This document shows positions 43,125-52,509 of a stretch of DNA of 64,000 nt, in pieces. A program made the position numbers and the translations under genes. Each line of letters opens with the position of its first letter. The stretch's first letter is position 1. The notes beneath the pieces were generated by a model. That model was not told the origin of the DNA. It saw only the letters and a program-made list of their open reading frames with translations, and made no database searches. The stretch lies in assembly GCF_002099425.1 (NCBI RefSeq), contig NW_018344125.1, positions 6,443,001 to 6,507,000 on the forward strand, given 5' to 3'. The DNA is from Phascolarctos cinereus (Eukaryota; Chordata; Mammalia; Diprotodontia; Phascolarctidae).

Positions 43125-45420
43125 GTCTATAAAAACAATAGAAAGGTTATAGGAATAAATGGGCCTTTCCTTAATAGGTTAAGTAGAATTTATATAAAAC
43201 CAAAGAGCCAACGTTGTATGTAATGGAAGAAAGCTTTTCCAGCAAGATCAGAGGTAACATAAGGATATCCATTATCAATACCACCATTTGATATTGTTCT
43301 AGAAAGTCTAGCTATAGCAGTTAGACAAGAAAAAAACATTGAGGGAAGAAGATGATATTATGAGAACCCAAAAGGCAAGTAAATAATCAGTCACCAACAC
43401 AAATTTGAAGGAGGTAAAAAATCATCAGCATTTCTGTATGTTATCACCAAAACTCAGTAGGAAGAGATAGAGAAATTCCACGCAAAAAAACTACAGATTA
43501 TATAAACTCTTTGGGAGTCCACCTGTGAAGACACATAGGAACACAACAGAACTATTTATACAGAAATTTTAAAAGTTCTAAATAATTGGAAGCATGTTAA
43601 TTGCTCATAGGTGAGCCTTGCCAATGTGATAAAAATGACAATATTGTCTAAAATGGTTTGCTTATTCAGTGCTTATTCATCTATACTTTACATCTATACT
43701 TCAACTAGAATTTACTTATTCAGTGCTATACAATCAAACTACCAAAGGATTATTTTATAAGGCTAGAAAAAAATAATACTTATATGGCTAGAAAAAAATA
43801 ATAAAAATAACCTGGAAGAACAAAAAATTGAGAATCTTAAGAAAATAATGGGGAAAAGTGGAAAGGAAAGGGATCTAGCAGTACTAGATCGCTAACTATA
43901 TACTACAAAGCAGTCATCTTCAAAGCCAGCTGGTACTGGTTAAAAAATAAAGTTGATCAGTGGAACAAGTTAGGTACACAAGTTACAAAAGCAAAAAAAA
44001 AAATTGTAGTCTAGTGTTTGATAAGCCCAAAGACCCCAGCTACGGGAGTAAGGACTCACTATTCAAACATTATATTCTAATGGGCTGAAAAGTGGAGGTG
44101 GTAGGGTGAGGAGGGAAGAAGGCAAATATTTGGGGGCAAAGTGTAGTGAGTCAGAAGCACAGCTGGAAGAGAACTGAAGCACTACTGAACTGGGACTGTC
44201 CCTAAAATGGAGGCTCCAGAAGAAATTCACCAATGGGAGAAGAGGGTGTTACAAGGTGAGAAGGCAGCTGAATAATAAGTCCAAAGAGTCAGAAGCTCAG
44301 CTAGAAGGTGAATGAAGCAGGGTAGCCTGGGCCTGGTCATCAAAATGGAGGCCCCCAGAAATAACGGGCCAATTTAGATGAGTAAGGAAGGAAATACCTT
44401 TTGCAACTTTGGATAGGTAAAGAGTTCAAGACCAAGCAAGGGCTAGAGAAAGGCTCACACAGAAGATAAGATGGACAATTTCAATTACATACAGTTTAAA
44501 AGTTTTTCAAAAAATAAAACTAGTATTGTTAAAATTAGTTAAGTGGAAAAATTGCCACAAGTTTCTCTGATAAAGATCCCATATATATTATATAAGGACC
44601 TAATTTAAATTTATAAGAATGAAAGCCATACCCCAATTCATAAATGGGCAAAGGATACAAGCTGTCAACAGCCAAATGAAAAAATGCTAATTACTAATAA
44701 TTAGAGAAGTACAAATTAAAGCAATACTGATATTCCACCTGACACCAACCAGACTGGCAAAGTTGACAAAAAAGCCAGGTGATTGTTGGAGGGGCTATGG
44801 GAATCTAGGCGCTATAATGCATTGCTGGTAGAGCTGTGAATTGGTCCAGACATTCTGGAAAATGATTTGGAACTATGCTCCAAAAATCAGTAAATTGCCA
44901 TACTCTTTTACCCTACAATACCACTCCTGAGCCTCTCCCCCTAATGAGATCAAAGAGAGAGGAAATGGATCCATATATACAAAAATGCTTATATCACTTC
45001 TTTTTGTGGTGGCAAAGAACTAGAAGCAAAGGTGGTACTCATTAATTGAGGAATGGCAGAGCAAATAATGGCATATTAATACAATATTTCTTCTATTGTA
45101 TGAAATGATGAAAGGGATGGTTTCAGAAAAAAAAATCCTGGGAACACATATATGAAGTGATGCAGAGTAAAGTAAGCAGAACCAGGAGAACAATTTATAC
45201 AATGCCAACAACACTGTCAAGACAAAGAACCGTGACAGACTTAAGATCTCTGATCAATACAATGACCATCTGTGGTCCCATATGAGGAACCATGCTACCC
45301 ATGTGGGAATTTATTTTGCTTGTTAACAAGTAGTTTGTTTTTCTTTCCTCAATTGGGGGGATGGCAGGGTGAGAGAAAAGAAACACTTATTAATTGAAAA
45401 AAACTAAAATCAAATACAAA
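43125..45420 (+). mobile_element. Old L1 LINE, ORF2 part to 3' end
   Basis: Collinear with the L1 at 2.0-4.5 kb but more decayed: 'ataggaataaatgg', 'gaaatgatgaaagggatggt', 'gcaaagaactagaagcaaag', 'accaggagaacaat'. No open frame of note remains. A foreign segment (about 44.06-44.40 kb) with two tandem ~100-bp units lies inside. Confidence 0.82.
44140..44390. repeat. Unclassified ~100-bp units, tandem copies 2 and 3
   Basis: Two neighbouring units each start TCAGAAGCWCAGCT and contain AAAATGGAGGC, then CCAGAA. The first ends in AATTCACCAATGGGAGAAG, like the copy at 12.64 kb. They interrupt the L1. Confidence 0.5.
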
Positions 45421-46089
45421 TATTCAAAAGAAGGCTAAACAAAATTATTGTATCAAGCATTCTCCTCTCAGCAGAATAAAAGGAATCAGATCAGCCCAGC
45501 TCTCTCAAATCTTCTCCAAGAAGGATAAAAAAAAGACCACTGAGAAATGATCGGTAGATCTAAGGAAAAACTACAGTATGTACATTTTGACAGCCCAGGT
45601 CAGCACAAAGAAATAGCCAGAGGCCTTCAGGCACTAGTGAAGGGGATGAGCCAGAAAAGCTTGGGCTAGGATCATGGAGCAGGAAAGGCTTTCAGCCATA
45701 CAGAGCAGAAAAGAGCCAGGAAAGCCTGTAACCTGCTGTAGCAGCTGGGAAGACAGAAGCCCATATTAGGGTTAATCAAAGGAAGTCTTGATCCTGAACT
45801 TTATCGCTCTGGCATCCTCTGACTAGGATCTGGAGGGGGCAGCCTAGATCAGAACACCTCAGGATAGGGACAGACCAAGCCTCCTCCCTGGAGCCACTCC
45901 TGTTGTCCTTGAAGGCCAAAAGTACTCATTACCTGGGCCACAGATAGAACAGATTCTTTCCAAGGAAAACAGCAACATTAGGACCAGGCTCACAGAGCCT
46001 GGTCCTAATCAAGAAATATTAGAACAAAATAAAAAGACTAAGTTTTATCAGAAAATGGAAGGTATCTTTTATCAAAAACGACTGACCTG
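45421..46089. other. Unidentified segment with a perfect hairpin
   Basis: Non-coding. Its composition is like an L1-type 5' UTR but no motif proves this. It contains the hairpin at 45977-46009. Confidence 0.35.
45977..46009. other. Perfect 14-bp stem, 5-nt loop hairpin
   Basis: ATTAGGACCAGGCT (45977-45990) and AGCCTGGTCCTAAT (45996-46009) are exact reverse complements around CACAG. The stem is too short for a microRNA precursor. Function unknown. Confidence 0.85.
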
Positions 46090-46214
46090 AAGAAAATATT
46101 GTATATAGTAACAGCAATAGTTTGAAGAGTAACTGTGAATGACTAAACAATTCTGAGTAATATGAATATTCAAAGGATTTATGAAGGAAGATGCTATCTA
46201 CCTCCAGAGAAAGA
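46090..46214 (+). mobile_element. L1 3' end fragment
   Basis: 'attctgagtaatatgaatat', 'gatgctatctacctccagag', 'aaagaact'; the same block begins the L1 3' UTR at 24.9 and 55.58 kb. Confidence 0.75.
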
Positions 46215-46245
46215 ACTTATATGTATATGTGTGTGTATGTATATA

Positions 46246-46304
<59 letters not shown>

Positions 46305-46345
46305 GTATATATATATGTAGATATGTGTGTATGTGTGTGAGAGAG
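46215..46345. repeat. (TG)n/(TA)n compound microsatellite
   Basis: Alternating TG and TA runs with TGTATA units. The tyrosine/isoleucine/cysteine open frame here is a translation of the repeat. Confidence 0.93.
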
Positions 46346-46829
46346 AGACCTCTTAAAAGAAAGCCAAAATGAAGATTCCTAGGAACGTCATAACCAAAGC
46401 TTCTAGTTCAAAGAATACAGCTGATAGCCATAAAAAAAAAAAAAGAGTACTAGTGCTAAGGAGCCACAGTCAGGATCACACAAGACCTGGAAATTACCAC
46501 AATAAAGGAGAGTTTGGAGTATGATATTACAGAAAGCAAAAGTTAAAGGCATACAACAAAAAATAATTTATTCAGCAAAGTGGAGTATAATATTACAGGT
46601 GAAAATGGACTTCCAATGATTCATGATGAATAAATCAGAACTGAGTAGATACTTTGAATTGTAAACACAGGAGTCAAGGGAAACATAGAAAGATAAAAAC
46701 ATTTGAGCATTTGGAAGTGATTATGTGATGACAAAACATTGATATTCTAACAGAGGGAAAAGAAACACATGTCCCTTCAGAACCCTAATATCTTCAAGAG
46801 TAGTAGAGGGAGTAATGAAGACTGGGTTT
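46346..46829. other. Non-coding, nothing identified
   Basis: A-rich sequence without a supported repeat family or exon. Confidence 0.4.
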
Positions 46830-48072
46830 GGGATCAATTTTGTTACATTTTGATGTTAACTGCTCCTTCTCAATCTCCTTTACTAGATCTTCATCCAGAT
46901 CACACTTGCTAACAATAGATGTCCCACAGGGCTCTGTCCTGGGTCCTCTTATCTTCCCCCTCTATGCTATTTCTCATGGTTATCTCATTGGCTTCTATGG
47001 AGTCAATTATCATTATATGCCAATGATTCTCAAATCCACCTATTCTGCCCTAACCTCTCTGCTGACCTCCAGTCTCCCATCTCCAAATGTCTATTGGACA
47101 TCTGGAACTGGATGTCCTATAGACATCTTAAACTCAACATGTTTAAAACTGAAGTTGGTATCTTTCTCCCCAAACCCTCCCCTCTTCCTACCTTTCCTGT
47201 TAATGTTGAGAGGACTACCATCCTCCCAGTGACAGAGGCTCACAACCTAGATGTCACCCTCAACTTCTCAATCTCTCTGATTCTCTATGTCCAATCTATT
47301 GCCAATTCTGTTGATTTTTCCTTTGTAATGTCTCTGTTATGCTGTCCCTTCTCTCCTCTGATAATGTTGCTACCCTCATGCAGGACCTCATCATGTCCCT
47401 TCTGAATGATTGCAATAGCTTGCCTGTTGGTCTTCCTGCCTCAAATTTCTCCCCACTCCAGTCAATCCTCTAGTCAGCTATCAAAGTGATCTTCCTAAAG
47501 TACCATTTGGGCCTTGTTACTCCACTACTCAATAAACTCCATGTGGCTCCCTATCACCTCTAGGATCAAACATAAACCCCTCTGTTTGGTGTTCCAAGTC
47601 CTTCATAACCTGCTTCCCTTTACCTTTCCAGTCTTCTTATACCTTACTTCTGCTCCCCCTTCACCCAGTCACTCACTGTCACTTTGATCTAGTGACATTG
47701 GCCTCCTTGCCGTTCCTTGAACAAGATACTCTATTTCTTCACTGGCAATTTTCACTGACTATCCCGGGTGCCTGGAAAGCCCTTCCTTCCTTATCTCTGC
47801 CTCCTGATTTCCCTGAAGTTCCAGCTAAAATTCCCCCCCTTCTACAGGAAGCCTTCCCTGATCTGCCTTAATGTTGATGCCTGGTCTTTGTTGATTATCT
47901 CCTATTTATCCTGTCTAGATCTTGCTTGTACATAGTTGTGTGCATGTTGTTTCCCCCATTAGACTGTAAGTTTCATGGGATCAGGGACTGTCTTTTGCCC
48001 TTCATTGTATCTCCAACACTTAGCAAAGTGCCTGGAACAAAGTAGGTACTTAATATATTGACTGACTTGCTG
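46830..48072 (+). mobile_element. L2/CR1-type LINE, 3' third including tail
   Basis: The longest sense L2-type copy in the window. It encodes, in broken frames, 'TIDVPQGSVLGPLIFPLYA' (palm-domain entry) and 'ILPVTEAHNLDVTLNFS', then the 'ctccatgtggctccctatca' and 'ctacaggaagccttccctga' blocks, and the tail 'aagtgcctggaacaaagtag'. Several breaks; inactive. Confidence 0.85.
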
Positions 48073-48559
48073 ATTTTTAGAGGAAACTCTAGACAAGAGC
48101 CCCAAATAACATTGCCCTCAAGCTAGGAAAGGTGAGGGTAATTGAGCCAGCAGATGTTAGAGTGGGGAGCCCAATCCCTTGAGGAGAGGTCAGGGTCCCA
48201 GAGAGCAGAACTTGGGCAAATGACAATGGCAGGGAAAGAACATCCATCTGACCATATGGTCAGTCCCTAGGACTTGAGCCTATTCCATTTTATCTTATTG
48301 GATTCAGCCTGGTTTTGTAGTCTGTCAATGTTATTTTTGGATCCTGGCTGTATCTTCCCATAGGTTAACTTTCTGGGAAGGGGTGTTCTGGAGTCAGGCT
48401 AGATCATGAGAATTCCCTCCTCAGCAAACACTACAAACCAGGCCTTGATTTTGTTGTTTTCTTGATTATCTAGACAAAAGAAAGTGATAGTGTAAATGTT
48501 AATAAAGCAGATTAAATTGAAAAGCATGTCTTGCTTATATTTCTTTTTCCAGAGAGTTG
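48073..48559. other. Unique-looking non-coding sequence
   Basis: No recognised repeat or exon. It contains 'ttctttttccag' at about 48.55 kb, acceptor-like, but nothing supports an exon after it. Confidence 0.35.
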
Positions 48560-49135
48560 GTTGTTAAACATTGGCTCTTCCTTCCGTTTCAGTGTCATCT
48601 GCCGACAATGACTGTAAGATGTATAAGACTGAGTTGGAAGGGTATTAAAATAATCGTTGCACTTTTTACAGGGGAGGAAAGGGAGACTCAGAGAGGGAAT
48701 GCTTTGCCCAAAGTCGATGCAGCTAGGAAGCAGCCGAACCTTTATGACTTCAGATCCTTTTGAGTCCAAATGGTTGCTCTATCCTATTCTATAGGGTCCT
48801 GCAAATGGAGGGACCCAGAATAGCCACCTGCCAGTGTCAAAGGGGCTCCAGGATCATAAAATGTGAGAACTGGAAGGGACCTTAGAGACCATCTAATCTA
48901 AATCTTTCATTTTAAAAAAGATCCAGAAGGCCTAGAAACAGAAAGGGCCTTGTCCAAGGACATCTGGCTGGGAAATATCATGACATAGATTTGAACCCTG
49001 GCCCTTTGGCTCCAAATACAACAGTTCTTTTACTGTACCCACCTCCAGGGATCTACCAGTGTTGGATCAAGGGGTCAGAGATTAAGAGTAGAAAGGGTCC
49101 TTAGAGAGGATCCAATTTACCCCCTCAACTTTTTA
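48560..49135 (+). repeat. Duplicated block D2
   Basis: Partner of D1 (30.47-30.995 kb). The clearest shared part is 48.87-49.12 kb ('ttagagaccatctaa', 'ctttggctccaaatacaaca', 'tacccacctccagggatcta', 'caaggggtcagagattaaga'). Confidence 0.6.
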
Positions 49136-50274
49136 AAAAAACTTTACAGAATTAAAATATTTATTTTTTTATCTTCCCTAAAGAGAGAAATATTCTTATC
49201 TCAGTCAATTTAAACCCTGAATAATAAGATAACTATACTGGATAATGCACAGTACAGTTTGAACTCTGTAAACCTTTAGGTAACTGTGTGAATAACTTGT
49301 TGCTTTTACAAAAAGGTTTTTATCCGGAGTACTGATGCTTCAAAAAATAACCTCCAGAACTTTGTAAATAAAAATTGGAATTAGGTTTCAGTTACATAGC
49401 AGGGGACAACTTTTAATAGAATAATTTAATTAATATTAAAACAATGAACAAAAAGCATTTTTTTTACAGTGTAGGAACCATTCAAAATAACTATCCTGGG
49501 TATACAGCATTACACTTTCTGTCACACAGGTGGCTCATAGGAAAAAGATCTCCATGGCAATGTGATGCAACAGGTTCTATTTGCTTAGGCAGCATTATTT
49601 CCCCATAGTTGGCAGATAGAATTCAGGTGCTTTCTAATGATTTTTTTGGAGAAAAACAGGATATGCAGATGCAAAGGATCCAATAAAAACAGAACGTTGA
49701 TAAAAAACAAATATACACCAATACACACATTCTGAGACGTGCCTTCCCAAGTCACAGTCTCAGCATAATGTAACACACTTGATCCAAAAATAAAATGTTA
49801 TGAAATAGAGCAGAATCATAAATATGTAACTAGAAAGAAACTTTTTTTCGTTTTTACCAACTTTTGATCAGGAGAAAAATATTGCTTTCTATTCTACTGT
49901 GCTACCTTTTTGAAATAAGATATATATAGACATAGATATAGATACATAGATATACATATATATCTAAATATAATTAAGTTCTCTATCTCTACTCAGCTAT
50001 TTATATACTAACTGGAAAATATTAAAAATGCCTCTTCAGAAATTATGAACAAATGATGCCTTTGGTCTATGAAGTGTTAAGAAAATAAATATTTTACAGG
50101 ACAACTTTGCCCTGCCCCCCACCACATACACAAACGCTGGTGTAATTTCTGCTCACACTTGCTGATGAGTCATTTATTGAGTCACATGATGCCCAGCCTT
50201 TTCAAGCTGTCCTTAAACCCAAGCATAGGTTTGAGCCTGTGTGTTTGAAAGTTCAACCGGCCTGGAGTTGGAAC
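49136..50274. other. AT-rich unique sequence upstream of the MRG gene
   Basis: No repeat family was recognised over more than 1 kb, which is unusual in this window. It contains ACAGG-ending AT-rich stretches and a tandem pair of AP-1-like sites at its right end. It could hold regulatory sequence or the 3' UTR of an unseen gene; neither is shown. Confidence 0.4.
50166..50184. promoter_or_regulatory. Paired AP-1-like sites
   Basis: TGAGTCA occurs at 50166-50172 and again at 50178-50184, 12 bp start to start. The first is preceded by TGCTGA, which gives a MARE-like look. This lies about 0.7 kb upstream of the MRG-domain start codon. Confidence 0.4.
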
Positions 50275-50284
50275 ATTATTGCTA

Positions 50285-50335
50285 CCAACTCCCCTCCATT
50301 TTACAGATGAGGAAACTGAGGCTCAGAGAGGGGAA
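50285..50335 (-). repeat. MIR core relic
   Basis: 'ccattttacagatgaggaaa' followed by 'ctgaggctcagagagg'. Confidence 0.65.
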
Positions 50336-50627
50336 GAAAAGTGTTGGGGCTGATACTTGAATGCAGATCAGGCTTTACCCACTTCAAACTATTAGAGGCT
50401 GCAATTACTCCTCAGTGCCTTCCCGCCCTTTCTCCCGGGGCCGGTGCAGGATACACGCAGTCATTGTACCATAAGAGCCGGGTCTTCCCCAGCATTTGCG
50501 CAGGCAAACCCAGTCACACTTGCTGGGGAGAGCGTGAGGGAGGCAGCAGCTCCGGGCTGCATTAACCTGCCCATCCATCCTGAACCCAGGCCACCGGCCC
50601 TGATCTATCCCACTCCTGAGGCCCGCG

Positions 50628-50890
50628 TGCTCCAGTCAGAGACCAGAGAAGGCGAGAGACAGCCGTCCGGCCAGCCGTCTAGCCAGCCTGCATCTGCCCG
50701 GTGTTCCGACCAGAGAAGGCGGCCATCCAGCCAGCTCATAGCTGCCCCCGTGGTCTAACCAGGGACCAGAGACTCTAGGAGCCGGCCGGGCTTGCCGTCC
50801 AGTCAGCCGGGAGCTGCCGGCGTGCTCCAGCCAGAGATCAGAGGAGTCAGGAGCCAGCCGTCCAGCCAGCTCACAGCGAAAGAGGTGCCC
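50628..50890 (+). repeat. Degenerate 50-70 bp tandem repeats in the 5' leader
   Basis: Three to four units, each with a GTGYTCC or GTGGTCT start, a CCAGAGAYCAGAG-like middle, and a CCRTCCAGCCAGC end followed by AGCTGCC or similar. Unit starts lie near 50628, 50701, 50750 and 50819. The last unit runs up to the start codon region. Confidence 0.65.
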
Positions 50891-50911
50891 CTGGTACTGC
50901 CCGCTGACCAA

Positions 50912-51361
50912 ATGGCCTGTTCCAAGCACCAAGGTAAGCTGGACAGGGACCCGCCTGCTGTCCAAGAAGGGGAACCGGTACTGATCTTCCAGGGGCCCAA
51001 GATGCGCAAGGGCCAGTGTGTCCAGGTGACGGTTAGGAAGAAACAAGTTAAATACCTTGTACGCTACCCAAGGGGTGGAGGGAACAACACAGCCTCGACG
51101 GCTGTTGTGGTCAATCCAGATGCACCTCCCCTGGAGCCCCCACTAGCCCCAGAGCCTGAGCCTGCCTCAAGTGGCTCGATGGCGGAGCCCAGCAGCCCCA
51201 GCAGCAGCAGCAGCTCTAGCAGCAGCCCCAGCCCCAGCCCTAGCCGCCGCCGCCGCCGCCTCAGCAGCAGCAGCAGCTGCAGCAGCTGCAGTAGTTGCAG
51301 CAGCAGCAGTAACAGTAACAGCAGTGATGGCAAGGGTAGCAAGAGCGGCAGTAGCAGTAGT

Positions 51362-51394
<33 letters not shown>

Positions 51395-52336
51395 TTAGAA
51401 ATCGCCATGCCCCTTTGGACCCCTAGTGGGAGCAGCAGCAGCGAGGGCCCCAGAATCAGCAGCCTGGGCCCGCAGCCCCCTGCCGCCAAGGTGAATGCCA
51501 AAGAAGGGCCCCTCTCTGTCGTTGTAGTTGGGGATTGGGAGTATGAATGGGTCCCCGAAGGCCGCGTGCTTCGCTATTCTGCTGCCCACGTGCAGGACAG
51601 CGATGCCGCCCTCCAGATGGCTGCTAAGAAGGAGCAGTTGGAGGATTGCCCAGTCACCTCCACTGGGGGCAACGACGAAGGCAATCTAGGCAAAGGCAGC
51701 AGCATCTGGTGGGGTACGGTGATGCAGTGGCCCCGCAAGCGCAAACGAGGGCGGGGGTGTAAGCGGGGGCGCCGGGGAGGCTCGCTGGCAGCGGATCCCC
51801 AAGAGGAGCACTTGAGCAGGCTGGAGGAAGTTCAAGTCCGACTCCCCAAAGCCCTGAAACCTCTGCTCGTGGAAGATTGGGAACTGGTGACCCTCAGGAA
51901 AAAGCTCTTCACTCTTCCCGCCAAAAAGTCCGTAGCTGCCATTTTGATTGAGTATGCAACCTTCCAACAAAATTATGGGAGTGCCACCAAGAAGCATACA
52001 GTCAGTGAAATGATGGCTAGCCTCCAAGAGTACTTCGACGTGGTGCTCCGAGACCAGCTTCTCTATGATTTTGAAAAACCCCAGCACTCGGAGATCCTGG
52101 CCAGCTACCCGACCAGGCTGATGTCCCAGATCTATGGAGGTGCCCACCTGCTGCGCCTTTTTCCGCAGATGGGCCCCATGCTGGCCTGCACTCCCCTCAA
52201 CGACAGCAGCCTTGATGTTCTGCAGAACCACTTGCAAGATTTCCTGCAGTATTTGGCCATGGATCCTTCCCGGCTGTTTTCTGCTTCCACCGACTACCAG
52301 GAGGCTTCTGCTGACTACCAACAAAAAGCTGGGTAA
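50912..52336 (+). CDS. MORF4L1/MRG15-like chromatin protein (probable retrogene), 474 aa
   Basis: MRG15 is a nuclear subunit of NuA4/TIP60 and SIN3 complexes. Its chromodomain reads methylated H3K36 and its MRG domain docks partners. Here residues 16-55 (VQEGEPVLIFQGP, KKQVKYLVRY) and 203-245 (GDWEYEWVPEGRVLRY) are the two halves of that chromodomain. They are separated by about 150 residues, with a serine tract at about 93-161. A basic, nuclear-signal-like patch follows (275-288), then a nearly complete MRG domain (298-474) with LVEDWELV (W323), LPAKKSV (335-341), QLLYDFEKPQ and YGGAHLLRLF (408-417). The CDS is intronless, unlike the MORF4L1 parent, hence a retrogene. ATG 50912 is the first ATG in the frame and has G at +4; the frame is open upstream but without ATG. 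MORF4L2 is a comparable retrogene but lacks the chromodomain. Certain as to family; expression is inferred. Confidence 0.9.
51198..51394 (+). repeat. AGC/AGT triplet repeat encoding poly-Ser
   Basis: An imperfect trinucleotide tract inside the coding frame, with (AGC)n runs, CCGCCGCC and AGT variants. It reads as Ser in the gene frame, Ala in the next frame and Leu on the other strand, which explains the shadow open frames. Slippage of this tract probably built much of the chromodomain insert. Confidence 0.9.
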
Positions 52337-52509
52337 GTGGTTTGGCCTTCTTTGCCCTTTACCATATTTGTATCTCTCAGAGCCTGGGATGGGTTGTCAG
52401 ACCATGTCTTGTCTGAGGGCCCTGTTCTTATATTGTACTTACTTTGGCCCAGGACTGTTGTTTGTTCCCTTAAATTCCCACTGAGATAGCCTCTTTTCTC
52501 TTCTTACAG
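52333..52509 (+). other. Candidate intron overlapping the stop codon
   Basis: GCTGG|GTAAGTGG is a near-perfect donor at 52333 and includes the TAA stop (52334-52336). A strong acceptor, CTCTTTTCTCTTCTTACAG, ends at 52509. Splicing would remove the stop and extend the protein by 15 residues (AVSSHRIDIVTQSRT) to TAG at 52556-52558. Whether it is used is unknown. Confidence 0.5.

Larger units (their letters stand above)
50420..51860 (+). promoter_or_regulatory. CpG-rich island over promoter and coding start
   Basis: GC-rich sequence with frequent CpG (for example CCGGGGCCGGTGC near 50440, GCCGGCCGGG near 50781, and CGCCGCCGCC near 51243) stands out from AT-rich flanks. It covers the likely start of transcription, the repeat-rich leader and the first half of the MRG-domain gene. 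No TATA box was found at a sensible place. Confidence 0.6.

Noticed and set aside
45977-46009. microRNA precursor
   Set aside because: A 14-bp stem is too short for Drosha/Dicer processing.
46181-46372. Tyr/Ile/Cys-rich small protein
   Set aside because: Translation of the TG/TA microsatellite.
50792-50911. Longer start for the MRG-domain gene (40 extra residues)
   Set aside because: The frame upstream has no ATG; the upstream start would be TTG, and this part is made of leader repeats without MRG15 similarity.
50925-50940. A donor-like CAAG|GTAAGC near the start of the MRG-domain gene
   Set aside because: The frame reads on through it into chromodomain sequence, so an intron here would remove conserved residues; no matching acceptor stands out.
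51064-51589. Antisense leucine-rich and +1 alanine-rich open frames over the MRG-domain gene
   Set aside because: Both are alternative readings of the AGC/GCC triplet tract.
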